From positions 45,572 through 109,571 of the forward strand of contig NZ_JWTB01000017.1 of NCBI RefSeq assembly GCF_000813845.1: DNA of 64,000 nucleotides, read 5' to 3'. This document shows, one piece after another, positions 44,611 to 53,415 of the stretch; the first letter of the stretch is position 1, and each line of letters begins with the position of its first letter. The position numbers and the translations under genes are program-made. The notes under the pieces were generated by a model, which was not told the origin of the DNA, ran no database searches, and worked only from the letters and a program-made list of their open reading frames with translations. This DNA comes from Pseudarthrobacter phenanthrenivorans (GTDB lineage: Bacteria; Actinomycetota; Actinomycetes; Actinomycetales; Micrococcaceae).

Positions 44611-45393
44611 ATGAGTGAATCATCTCCGCGCCTGGTCACGGCAGTCATCGTCGTGGCCGCCGGTTCAGGGCAGCGCCTCGGCTACGGCATGCCCAAGGCG
44701 GCCGTGCCCCTGGGCGGCGAGCCAATCCTGATGCATGCCCTGCGGGGAATCGTCGCGTCGGGGGTGGCCAGCCAGGTCTGCGTCGCCCTCCCCGCCGGTG
44801 ACCAGGGCCTGCGCCGGATGTGCGACGACTTCCGGGAGGAACTAACCGACGGCGGACCCCTCCTGACGCTTGTGGACGGCGGAGCCACCCGGGCAGAGTC
44901 AGTCCGCGCCGGCATCGCGGGCCTGATGGAAGGCATCGAAGCCGTCCTGGTCCACGACGCCGCCAGGGCCCTGACGCCCGAATCCGTCTTCCACCGCGTA
45001 TCCGATGCCCTCGCCGCCGGCGCCGCCGCCGTCATCCCCGTGCTTCCGGTAGTGGACACGGTCAAAACCGTGGCGGCAACGTCAGGCCAGGACGCCGCCT
45101 TTGCACCCGAAGTGGTCACCGGCACAGCGCACCGGGAGGAACTCCGGGCTGTGCAGACCCCACAGGGCTTCACCATCGGCACCCTGCTGCGCGCGCACGA
45201 CGCCGCACAGGGACTGGACCAGCAGCAGGCGGCAACCGTCACGGACGACGCCATGCTCGTGGAGATGCTCGGAACCGCGGTGCACGCCGTCCGCGGATCA
45301 ACCCAGTCCCTCAAGATCACCACGCCCCTGGACCTGATCTTTGCCGAAGGGCTCCTGGAGGGGCCCCTCGGCGCCCGTTGGGTGGAAGGATGA
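44611..45393 (+). CDS. ispD: 2-C-methyl-D-erythritol 4-phosphate cytidylyltransferase
   Basis: A 260-residue enzyme of the MEP isoprenoid pathway that joins CTP to methylerythritol phosphate. The nucleotide-binding [17 protein letters not shown] at residues about 14-30 carries the catalytic Arg/Lys pair; [12 protein letters not shown] and [12 protein letters not shown] are further signatures. The stop overlaps the ispF start (ATGA), so the two pathway genes are coupled. Confidence 0.96.
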   Translation: MSESSPRLVTAVIVVAAGSGQRLGYGMPKAAVPLGGEPILMHALRGIVASGVASQVCVALPAGDQGLRRMCDDFREELTDGGPLLTLVDGGATRAESVRAGIAGLMEGIEAVLVHDAARALTPESVFHRVSDALAAGAAAVIPVLPVVDTVKTVAATSGQDAAFAPEVVTGTAHREELRAVQTPQGFTIGTLLRAHDAAQGLDQQQAATVTDDAMLVEMLGTAVHAVRGSTQSLKITTPLDLIFAEGLLEGPLGARWVEG

Positions 45394-45902
45394 GCGCCGG
45401 CATGGTCCTTCCCCGCACGGGAGTGGGAATCGACGTCCATGCCTACGCGCCCGAGGACTCACCCCGGCCGCTCTGGCTCGGCGGGCTCCTGTGGCCTGGT
45501 GAACGCGGCCTCGCGGGACACTCGGACGGCGATGCCGTGGCGCATGCCGCCGCCGACGCGTTGTTCTCCGCGGCAGGCATCGGCGACCTTGGCACCCACT
45601 TCGGGACCGACCGCCCGGAATTCGCAGGCGCGTCCGGCGCAACCCTCCTCGCCGAAGCGGCGCGGATCGTCCGGGCCGCAGGCTTCGAGATCGGCAACGT
45701 CGCGGTGCAGTTCGTCGCCAACCGGCCCAAGTTCGGACCGCGCCGTGAGGAATCGCAAACGGTGCTCAGCGAGGCCGCCGGCGCCCACGTCGGCGTTACA
45801 GCCACTACCAGCGACGGCCTGGGTTTCACCGGGCGGGGCGAGGGCATTTCCGCAGTTGCCACCGCCCTGGTCTACCCCCGCCGGCCCGAGGCGATCGGCT
45901 AG
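45390..45902 (+). CDS. ispF: 2-C-methyl-D-erythritol 2,4-cyclodiphosphate synthase
   Basis: A 170-residue trimeric enzyme of the MEP pathway. The zinc site is formed by GIDVHAYA (Asp, His) and the later histidine of [26 protein letters not shown] binds the cytidine. The step catalysed by IspE, between IspD and IspF, is encoded elsewhere. ATG 45390 follows GGAAGG within ispD. Confidence 0.96.
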   Translation: MSAGMVLPRTGVGIDVHAYAPEDSPRPLWLGGLLWPGERGLAGHSDGDAVAHAAADALFSAAGIGDLGTHFGTDRPEFAGASGATLLAEAARIVRAAGFEIGNVAVQFVANRPKFGPRREESQTVLSEAAGAHVGVTATTSDGLGFTGRGEGISAVATALVYPRRPEAIG

Positions 45903-45911
45903 TCTGGAGCG

Positions 45912-47378
45912 GTGACCCTGCGCTTCTATGACACCGCCTCCGCCGAAGTCCGGAACTTCGTCCCCCTCGTCGACGGCAGGGTCAGCCTCTATTACTGCGG
46001 CGCCACCGTCCAGGGCATGCCGCACGTGGGCCACATCCGTTCCGCCATCGCCTTCGACCAGCTCACCCGCTGGCTGGAGTTCCGCGGCCTGCGGGTGACC
46101 GTCGTCCGCAACGTAACGGACATTGACGACAAGATCCTTGCGAAGTCAGAGGCTTCCTTCGCACCCGACTTCAGCCCGGAAGCGGGGGAGGTGCGCCGCG
46201 AGGAGTGGTGGGCCCTTGCCTACCGCTATGAGCGGGAGTTCCTGAAGGCCTACGACACCCTCGGTGTTTCCCGCCCCACCTACGAACCCCGTGCCACCGG
46301 CCACATTCCAGAGATGCACGCCCTGATCCAGCAGCTCATCGACCGCGGCCACGCCTACCCGGCACTGGACGGTTCCGGCGACGTCTACTTCGACGTCAGG
46401 TCCTGGGACAAGTACGGTGCCCTCACCCGGCAGAACATCGACGACATGCAGGCAGCGCCCGACGCCGATCCCCGCGGTAAGAAGGACCCCCGCGACTTCG
46501 CGCTGTGGAAAGGTTCCAAGGAAGGTGAACCTGCCACCGCGAGCTGGACGTCGCCGTGGGGTGCCGGCCGCCCTGGCTGGCACCTGGAGTGCTCCGCCAT
46601 GGTCACCAAGTACCTCGGTACCGCATTCGACATCCACGGTGGCGGCCTGGACCTGCGCTTCCCGCACCACGAAAACGAGATGGCCCAGTCCCAGGCGGCA
46701 GGCCACCCGTTCGCCAACTTCTGGATGCACAACGGCATGGTGACCTACCAGGGCGAGAAGATGTCCAAATCGGTTGGGAACACCATCAGCCCGGCGGAGA
46801 TGCTGGAACTCGCCCCGCCCCGGGTGGTCCGCTATTACCTGGGCCAGGCGCACTACCGCTCCATACTCGACTACCGGCCCACGTCCCTGCAGGAGGCCGC
46901 CGCCGCCGTCGAACGCATCGACGGCTTCCTGGCAAAGGCCGCCGCGCGTTTCGGCGGCAACGCCGGCATCGCGGAGCAACCGCAGGATGCATCCCTCGAG
47001 GGGGTGGACGCATTCTGCGACGCCATGGACGATGACCTCAATGTTCCGCGCGCGCTGGCTGCCCTGCACGAAACAGTCCGCGCAGGCAACACGGCGCTTG
47101 CCGAGGGTGACGACGACGCTGCCCGGAACGCGATGCACGCCGTCGTCCTGATGACCGGAGTCCTGGGCCTGGATGCGGTGGCAGGGTCCGAAACCGCCAG
47201 CTCCAGGGAAGCCGAAGCCCTCGGCGTCCTGGTGGAAGCCCAGCTGGCGGCCCGCGCAGCTGCCCGCGCGGAGAAGGACTGGGCCGCGTCCGATGCCATC
47301 CGCGACACGCTCAACCAGGCCGGCGTCGTAGTGGAAGACGGCCCGGACGGCGCCACCTGGAGCCTGAAGCGGGACTAA
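45912..47378 (+). CDS. cysS: cysteinyl-tRNA synthetase
   Basis: A 488-residue class I synthetase. The HIGH motif is PHVGHIRS after the zinc cysteine of [24 protein letters not shown] and [10 protein letters not shown] (KMSKS) complete the catalytic core. The complete C-terminal anticodon-binding domain and the CysS-specific HHENE distinguish it from the mycothiol ligase MshC. GTG 45912 follows GGAG and also lies 6 nt after TAGTCT (45900-45905), a possible extra leaderless start. Confidence 0.96.
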   Translation: MTLRFYDTASAEVRNFVPLVDGRVSLYYCGATVQGMPHVGHIRSAIAFDQLTRWLEFRGLRVTVVRNVTDIDDKILAKSEASFAPDFSPEAGEVRREEWWALAYRYEREFLKAYDTLGVSRPTYEPRATGHIPEMHALIQQLIDRGHAYPALDGSGDVYFDVRSWDKYGALTRQNIDDMQAAPDADPRGKKDPRDFALWKGSKEGEPATASWTSPWGAGRPGWHLECSAMVTKYLGTAFDIHGGGLDLRFPHHENEMAQSQAAGHPFANFWMHNGMVTYQGEKMSKSVGNTISPAEMLELAPPRVVRYYLGQAHYRSILDYRPTSLQEAAAAVERIDGFLAKAAARFGGNAGIAEQPQDASLEGVDAFCDAMDDDLNVPRALAALHETVRAGNTALAEGDDDAARNAMHAVVLMTGVLGLDAVAGSETASSREAEALGVLVEAQLAARAAARAEKDWAASDAIRDTLNQAGVVVEDGPDGATWSLKRD

Positions 47379-47485
47379 GCCGCTGCGCGCCAGCAGACGG
47401 GACCGGACCTCCTTGAGCTCCCGATTTTTTTCGGGTCAGTAGACTGGTAGGCAGACTCAGTCAGCACAATCAAGGGTGGAACATC

Positions 47486-48475
47486 ATGGCCAACAATGGT
47501 CGCCGATCGGTGAAAGCGAAGAAGGGCCCAACCGTCGGAACCGGTGGCCATGGCCGCAAGGCCCTCGAAGGCAAGGGCCCCACGCCCAAGGCCGAGGACC
47601 GCGTGTACCACAAGGCCCACAAGGCCCGGCAGCTCGCGGAACGTTCCGCTGCCAAGCGCGGGACGGGCGCCCGCAGCGCCGGCGCCGCCAAGACCGGCCC
47701 TAAGGGCCGTGCCACCGAGGAGGTCGTCACCGGCCGCAACTCGGTGGTCGAGGCCCTTCGCGCCGGCATCCCCGCCAAGGCACTGCATGTCGCCATCCGC
47801 ATCGAAATGGATGACCGCGTCAAGGAATCCCTGAAGCTCGCCGCCGAACGCGGCATCCCGCTCATGGAAACGGGCAAGCCGGAACTGGACCGGATGACGG
47901 ACGACGCCGTCCACCAGGGCCTGGTGCTCCAGATCCCGCCCTACGAGTACTCGGACGCCTACGAACTGGCCGAGGAAACCGTGGAGAAGTGGAAGAAAGG
48001 CCACATCAGCAACGCGCCGCTCTTCGTGGCGCTGGATGGCATCACGGACCCCCGGAACCTGGGCGCCATCATCCGCTCCGTCTCCGCCTTCAGCGGCCAC
48101 GGCGTCATCGTGCCCGAGCGCCGCTCCGTCGGCGTCACCGCCGCGGCATGGAAGACCAGCGCCGGTGCAGCGGTCCGCGTGCCCGTGGCCCGTGCCGCAA
48201 ACCTGAACAACGCCCTGAAGCAGTTCAAGAACATGGGCATCTTCGTGCTGGGGCTCGACGGCGACGGCGACGTTTCGCTGCCCGACCTCACCCTGGCGAC
48301 GGAACCGGTCTGCATCGTGGTGGGCTCGGAAGGGAAGGGCCTGAGCCGCCTGGTCCGGGAGAACTGCGACCAGATCGTCTCCATTCCCATCGATTCCGCC
48401 ATGGAGTCCCTGAACGCCTCAATGGCGGTGGGCATCTCGCTGTACGAGGTCTCCCGCCAGCGCGCGGCGCGCTGA
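47486..48475 (+). CDS. rlmB: 23S rRNA (guanosine-2251-2'-O)-methyltransferase
   Basis: A 329-residue SPOUT-family enzyme. A basic Lys/Gly-rich N-terminal extension (about 1-75) precedes the L30e-like substrate domain beginning EEVVTGRNSVVEALRAG and the trefoil-knot domain with DPRNLGAIIRS, IVVGSEGKGLSRLV and IPIDSAMESLNASMAVGI. AAGGGTGGA precedes ATG 47486. Confidence 0.94.
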   Translation: MANNGRRSVKAKKGPTVGTGGHGRKALEGKGPTPKAEDRVYHKAHKARQLAERSAAKRGTGARSAGAAKTGPKGRATEEVVTGRNSVVEALRAGIPAKALHVAIRIEMDDRVKESLKLAAERGIPLMETGKPELDRMTDDAVHQGLVLQIPPYEYSDAYELAEETVEKWKKGHISNAPLFVALDGITDPRNLGAIIRSVSAFSGHGVIVPERRSVGVTAAAWKTSAGAAVRVPVARAANLNNALKQFKNMGIFVLGLDGDGDVSLPDLTLATEPVCIVVGSEGKGLSRLVRENCDQIVSIPIDSAMESLNASMAVGISLYEVSRQRAAR

Positions 48476-48550
48476 ATCGCTGTCCCGCGCCACCGGCGGG
48501 GGGTTTGACGTGCCCGGGCGTCAACGGGCAGGTCACGTGCCGCTGGCCGC

Positions 48551-48556
48551 TACTAT
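48551..48556 (+). promoter_or_regulatory. -10 hexamer of leaderless glgX transcript
   Basis: TACTAT ends 7 nt before ATG 48564. A 6-bp inverted repeat TTGACG/CGTCAA (48505-48524) further upstream may be an operator. Confidence 0.5.
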
Positions 48557-48563
48557 TTAGGTG

Positions 48564-50663
48564 ATGGTCATGCCGCTCTTCGACACCGCTTCCACCATGG
48601 ACGCCTCATCGGCTGTTCCCCTCGGTGTCAGTGTCCCGCGCGTTGATTCCGGCGGGACCCGGCACCACGCCGGCGGCCGGGCCAACGTTGCCGTCCTTGC
48701 CCCCGCCGTATCCAGCCTGGACATTGTCTACTGCCCTCCCGGGGGACAGTGGCGTGTCCATACCCTGCCGAACGTGACCCGCGGCGTGCACCACGGCATC
48801 GTCGAGGACCTGCCCTACGGGTCGCGCTATGGCTTCCGTCCGTCGTCGGCTGACCCGGAACCGGTATCCGCCGCAGCGGACGGAAACGGTCCGGGCAGCA
48901 GGCCCCTGCTGCTGGATCCGTATGGCCGGGGCGTGGACCCGGCCGGCGGCGTCCTCACCAGCGTCCGGACGTCCACGGAGTTCGATTGGGAAACCGACGA
49001 ACGTCTGGGCCTTCCCTGGCGCAACACCATCCTTTACGAAGCCCATGTGCGGGGCCAGAGCATGCTCCACCCGGACGTCCCCCTGGAGTTGAGGGGTACC
49101 TACGCCGGCCTGGCCCACCCCGCCGTCGTTGAGCACCTCACCAGCCTGGGGGTCACGTCCGTCCAGCTCCTGCCCGTCCATTTCCACCTGGATGAGCCGC
49201 ACCTGCAGGACCTGGGATTGAGCAACTACTGGGGGTACAACACCGCGGCGTTTTTTGCCCCGCATCCCGGTTACGCCACCCGGGCGGCCCAGGAGGCAGG
49301 CCCGCAGGCTGTCCAGGACGAGTTCAAAGCCATGGTCAAGGCCCTGCATGCCGCCGGGCTGGAAGTCATCCTCGACGTCGTCTACAACCACACGGCGGAG
49401 GGCGGACCCGACGGGCAGGTCCTGAGCTTCCGTGGCCTGGGTGAGGACACCTATTACCGTGTGGACGGCAACGGGAAGTACATCGACACCACCGGCTGCG
49501 GCAACACCCTGAACTTCGGTGACCAGCGGGTGGTCCAGATGGTCACGGACTCCCTGCGCTACTGGGTGGACGAGTTCCACATCGACGGTTTCCGGTTCGA
49601 CCTGGCGGTCACGCTGTGCCGGAACGCCGACAACGAATTCGACCCCAAGCACCCCTTCCTCACCGCCGTGGCCGCCGACCCCGTTTTGTCGGAGGTCAAG
49701 CTCATCGCCGAACCCTGGGACATCGGCTACGGCGGCTGGCAGACGGGCCGGTTCCCCCCTGGCTGGGTGGACTGGAACGACCATTTCCGGGATGCCGTCC
49801 GAACCTTCTGGCTTGCAGACCGGGCGGCCGTTGATTCCGGCGGGCACGGCGGGACCATGGCCAAACTCGCCGACGCCCTCTCCGGCTCGGCGGGGCTCTT
49901 CGCGGCATCCGGCCGCTCCCGGCTTGCCTCGGTCAACTTCGTCACCGCCCACGACGGCTTCACCATGAACGACCTCGTCTCCTACGACCGCAAGCACAAC
50001 GAAGACAACGGCGAAGAGAACAGGGACGGGCACGGCGACAATCGCAGCTACAACCACGGCGTGGAAGGCCCTACCGAGAACGGCGTGATCCTGGCGCAGC
50101 GCGCGCAGGCACGCCGCAACCTGATGGCGTCGATGATGGTGTCCCTCGGGGTGCCGATGATCACCGCGGGCGATGAGCTGGCCAGGACCCAGCACGGAAA
50201 CAACAACGCGTATTGCCAGGACAACTCCATGACGTGGCTGGACTGGACGCTGACGCCCGAGGCACACGAAATGCTGCGCAGCACCAAGCGGTACATCCGG
50301 CTGCGCAAGGAATTCCTGGCCGCCCAGCCACGCGACTTCCCGGTCCGGGACGAGCAGTCATACCTCTACTGGTTCGACCAGGACGGACAGCCCATGTCCG
50401 CCGACCGGTGGAACGATCCGCACCACCGGGTCATGCAGCTCCTGCTCGGAGACGACGGCGGCGACCTGGCGGGCCTGGTGGTGGTGAACGGGGGCGCCTC
50501 GGACGTGCAGGTCACCCTCCCCGATGCCGGCCGGCGGACCCCGAGCATGTTCGAACTCCGGCTCACCACGTCGCCGCGCCACAAGCAGCGGCAGGGGCTC
50601 GTGGTGGCTTCGGGTGACACCGACCTTGCCGAGGCCTACTCCATCAATATCTACCGCACCTGA
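48564..50663 (+). CDS. glgX: glycogen debranching enzyme GlgX
   Basis: A 699-residue GH13 isoamylase-type enzyme that removes short branches left after phosphorylase action. It has an N-terminal CBM48-like domain (about 15-110) and a catalytic barrel with nucleophile Asp near 342 (GFRFDLAV), acid Glu near 380 (LIAEPWD) and Asp near 462 (TAHDGF). DVVYNHTAEG is the first conserved region. Start ATG 48564 rests on the -10 spacing; a GTG one codon earlier is the alternative. Confidence 0.94.
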   Translation: MVMPLFDTASTMDASSAVPLGVSVPRVDSGGTRHHAGGRANVAVLAPAVSSLDIVYCPPGGQWRVHTLPNVTRGVHHGIVEDLPYGSRYGFRPSSADPEPVSAAADGNGPGSRPLLLDPYGRGVDPAGGVLTSVRTSTEFDWETDERLGLPWRNTILYEAHVRGQSMLHPDVPLELRGTYAGLAHPAVVEHLTSLGVTSVQLLPVHFHLDEPHLQDLGLSNYWGYNTAAFFAPHPGYATRAAQEAGPQAVQDEFKAMVKALHAAGLEVILDVVYNHTAEGGPDGQVLSFRGLGEDTYYRVDGNGKYIDTTGCGNTLNFGDQRVVQMVTDSLRYWVDEFHIDGFRFDLAVTLCRNADNEFDPKHPFLTAVAADPVLSEVKLIAEPWDIGYGGWQTGRFPPGWVDWNDHFRDAVRTFWLADRAAVDSGGHGGTMAKLADALSGSAGLFAASGRSRLASVNFVTAHDGFTMNDLVSYDRKHNEDNGEENRDGHGDNRSYNHGVEGPTENGVILAQRAQARRNLMASMMVSLGVPMITAGDELARTQHGNNNAYCQDNSMTWLDWTLTPEAHEMLRSTKRYIRLRKEFLAAQPRDFPVRDEQSYLYWFDQDGQPMSADRWNDPHHRVMQLLLGDDGGDLAGLVVVNGGASDVQVTLPDAGRRTPSMFELRLTTSPRHKQRQGLVVASGDTDLAEAYSINIYRT

Positions 50664-50696
50664 ATCCAGCAGAAACCGCCCGGCAGGTACACCCGC

Positions 50697-51185
50697 ATGC
50701 GCAACCGCTCCATCCTTCCCCTGCTCCTCACCGCCCTGGTGGTGCTGGCCATCGTGGCGTTCGGCGGCGCCGGCCTGCTCGGGCAGCAAACGGAAAGCCC
50801 GACGCCGGGAACAGCTTCCAGTGCATCCCTTACCCCGGGCGGGGCGGCGGCGTCCGGGGCAGCAAGGCAGTCCGCGCCGTATAAAGCGGCGAACCCGTCC
50901 AGCCTGCCGGAGGTACGCGAGTCCGCGCTTCCCCCGGAGGGCCGCCGGGTGCTGGCGCTGATCCGGGCGGGCGGCCCCTACCGGTACAGCCAGGATGACC
51001 AGGTGTTCGGCAACTTTGAGCGGGTCCTGCCAGCCCGTGACCGCGGCTACTACCGTGAGTACACCGTCCCCACGCCCGGCGAAACGGACCGCGGGGCACG
51101 GCGCATCGTTGCAGGCAACGGCGGGGAAAAGTATTACACCGGGGACCATTACACAACGTTCACGTTCATAGCGGAAGGCAGCTAG
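50697..51185 (+). CDS. secreted guanyl-preferring ribonuclease (RNase Sa/barnase-like)
   Basis: A 162-residue exported protein: membrane-targeting helix (8-28), Ser/Ala/Pro-rich linker to about 65, then a microbial RNase N1/T1 domain. The catalytic residues align with streptomycete RNase Sa: Glu121 (YREYTVPTPGE), Arg136 (RGARRIV) and His151 (TGDHYTTF). It would cleave RNA after guanosine. The cysteines that form the disulphide in RNase Sa are missing. The barstar gene begins 8 bp after its stop. Confidence 0.92.
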   Translation: MRNRSILPLLLTALVVLAIVAFGGAGLLGQQTESPTPGTASSASLTPGGAAASGAARQSAPYKAANPSSLPEVRESALPPEGRRVLALIRAGGPYRYSQDDQVFGNFERVLPARDRGYYREYTVPTPGETDRGARRIVAGNGGEKYYTGDHYTTFTFIAEGS

Positions 51186-51192
51186 AGCAACC

Positions 51193-51549
51193 ATGAGAAT
51201 CTTTTCCGGCGACACCTGGACCCTGGAAGAGCTGCAGGAGCAGGTGGCCGACGCCGGTCGCCGCAGCGTGGTGGTTCCGCCCGCAGACAGCAAACGCACG
51301 GTCCTGGAAACCTTCGGCGAGGTCCTGGGCTTTCCCGAACACTACGGCGTGAACCTCGATGCACTGAACGACTCGCTGCATGACTTCGCCGACAGCATCA
51401 CCGACAACGGCAACCCGCCCGTGACGGTCCTGTGGCAGGTGGCCGCGCCGTTCCGCAGCGACAGGTCGTTCGGCATCATCTGCGAGATCCTGCAGGACGC
51501 GGAACGGTACGCCGGCAAGGACCTCGCCGTCACCGCCGTCATGCTCTAG
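51193..51549 (+). CDS. barstar-family ribonuclease inhibitor
   Basis: A 118-residue cytosolic immunity protein. The barstar fold is shown by FGEVLGFPEHYGVNLDALND, whose acidic loop and helix insert in the RNase active site. It follows the RNase gene by 8 bp and would protect the producer from RNase that folds before export. Co-expression from the same transcript is expected. Confidence 0.93.
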   Translation: MRIFSGDTWTLEELQEQVADAGRRSVVVPPADSKRTVLETFGEVLGFPEHYGVNLDALNDSLHDFADSITDNGNPPVTVLWQVAAPFRSDRSFGIICEILQDAERYAGKDLAVTAVML

Positions 51550-51566
51550 GCCCGCAGCCCGGGCAA

Positions 51567-53354
51567 TCAGCCCTCCGGGCCCTCCTCATGGGACACATAG
51601 GTGTCCAGGAGCGCTGAGGCCCGGCCGCCGTCGTCCTCCGCTGCCAACCCCTTGCGCATGCTTTCCGCCTTCTGCCGGCCGGCAGGGAACGGCGGCAGCA
51701 GCGGAACCTCGGGATCGGTGAGCACCTCGATCACCACGGGGCAGTCGGCTGCGAAGGCTTCCTCCCAGGCCTCCGCAATCAATTCCGGGTCCTCCACCCG
51801 GATGCCCCTGAGCCCCAGCAGGTCCGCGTAGCCGGCGAAGGGGAAATCGGGCAGCTCCTGGCTCGCGGCAAACCTCGGCTCGGCCTCCGACTCACGCTGC
51901 TCCCAGGTGACTTCGGTCAGCTCCCGGTTGTTGAAGACACAGACCACGAACCGCGGGTCCTTCCACTGGCGCCAGCGGTGCGCCACCGTCACCAGTTCCG
52001 CCACCCCCGCCATCTGCATGGCCCCGTCCCCGGCCAGGGCCAGCAGCGGGCGGTCCGGGTGGGCAAGCTTGGCGGCAATCCCGTAGGGGATGGAGCAGCC
52101 CATGCTGGCAAGCGTCCCCGACAGGTGCGCGGGGACACCGTGGGGGAGCACCAGCTGGCGGGCGTACCAGTAGACGCAGCTCCCGACGTCGATACTCAGC
52201 TGGGCGTTTCCGGGCAGCCGGCCGTTCAGCTCCCTGACCACGCGTTCGGGATTGACGGGGCTTGCCGGGACTGCGGCGCGGTCCGCCGCGAGGATGCGCC
52301 AGCGGCTGACTTCCGCCTCCACCTCCGAGCGCCACTGGGTGCGGGGGCGGTACTCCAGCCTGCTGTTCAGGGCCTCCAGCGCCGATGCTGCGTCTCCGGC
52401 CAGGCCCACCTCCACGGGGTACCGGTTGCCGATGTTCTTCTCATCGACGTCGATCTGCACCGCACGGGCGTTCCCGGGCGGCGGATAGAACTCGGTCCAG
52501 GGGTCGTTGGAGCCGACAATCAGGAGGGCGTCGCAGTTCGCCATCAGGTGCGCGCTTGCGGTGGTCCCCAGATGCCCCATGGTGCCCGCCACGAACGGCA
52601 GCTCCTCATCCACATATGGCTTGCCCAGAAGACTGGTGGTGATCCCGGCGCCAAGCTTCTCCGCCACGGCAACCACCTCCCCGCCGGCGTGCCTGGCTCC
52701 CTGCCCCACGAGCAGGGCCACCCGCTCGGCTGAGTTGAGGATGGCTGCGGCTGCGTTGAGGTCCTCCCCGCGCGGCGTTTTGGCCGCAGCGCTCCAGGAC
52801 GGCGCCGTGACCACGATGCCGTGCTGCTGTTCCAGTTCGGGCGCCGGCGCGGACTGGACGTCATGCGGGATGACCACGACGCAGGGGGAGGACGTGGCCT
52901 TCGCTGTCCGGAAGGCCCGGTCCAGCACCATGGGCACCTGTTCCGGCGCGCTGACCAGCTGCACGAACTGCGAGGCAACATCCTTGAACAGCGACGGAAG
53001 GTCGATCTCCTGCATGTAGGCCGAGCCCAGCACCGTCCGGCTCTGCTGGCCCACGATGGCCACCACTGGCACGCTGTCCAGCTTGGCGTCGTAGAGCCCG
53101 TTGAGCAGGTGGACCGCACCCGGGCCCTGGGTGGAGGTCACCACCCCCACGCCGCCGGTGTACTTGGCGTGTCCCACGGCCATGAAGGCCGCCGCCTCCT
53201 CGTGCCGGGCCTGGATGAACTCCACCTGTCCCTCGGACCGGCGGAGGGCACCCATGAAGCCGTTGATGCCGTCCCCGCTGTACCCGAACACCCTGCCAAC
53301 ACCCCAGGCGGCGAGGCGCTCCACTATGGCATCGGCCACCGTGCGTTCGGTCAT
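51567..53354 (-). CDS. thiamine pyrophosphate-requiring enzyme (pyruvate oxidase/acetolactate synthase type)
   Basis: A 595-residue protein with the three domains of the POX/ALS family. The catalytic glutamate is in ARHEEAAAFMA (about residue 51) and the TPP/magnesium motif GDGAMQM, followed by VFNNRELTEVTWE (about 438-478). The middle domain (about 190-320) would bind FAD or a dinucleotide. The closest roles are pyruvate:quinone oxidoreductase (PoxB-like) or another 2-oxo-acid decarboxylase; substrate is open. AGGAGGG lies upstream of ATG 53354. Confidence 0.9.
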   Translation of the reverse strand: MTERTVADAIVERLAAWGVGRVFGYSGDGINGFMGALRRSEGQVEFIQARHEEAAAFMAVGHAKYTGGVGVVTSTQGPGAVHLLNGLYDAKLDSVPVVAIVGQQSRTVLGSAYMQEIDLPSLFKDVASQFVQLVSAPEQVPMVLDRAFRTAKATSSPCVVVIPHDVQSAPAPELEQQHGIVVTAPSWSAAAKTPRGEDLNAAAAILNSAERVALLVGQGARHAGGEVVAVAEKLGAGITTSLLGKPYVDEELPFVAGTMGHLGTTASAHLMANCDALLIVGSNDPWTEFYPPPGNARAVQIDVDEKNIGNRYPVEVGLAGDAASALEALNSRLEYRPRTQWRSEVEAEVSRWRILAADRAAVPASPVNPERVVRELNGRLPGNAQLSIDVGSCVYWYARQLVLPHGVPAHLSGTLASMGCSIPYGIAAKLAHPDRPLLALAGDGAMQMAGVAELVTVAHRWRQWKDPRFVVCVFNNRELTEVTWEQRESEAEPRFAASQELPDFPFAGYADLLGLRGIRVEDPELIAEAWEEAFAADCPVVIEVLTDPEVPLLPPFPAGRQKAESMRKGLAAEDDGGRASALLDTYVSHEEGPEG

Positions 53355-53415
53355 GGGCCCTCCTGGATCGGGGTACTGCCTTCGTCCAGGGAGCCTTACC
53401 CACCAGGCGGGCGGG

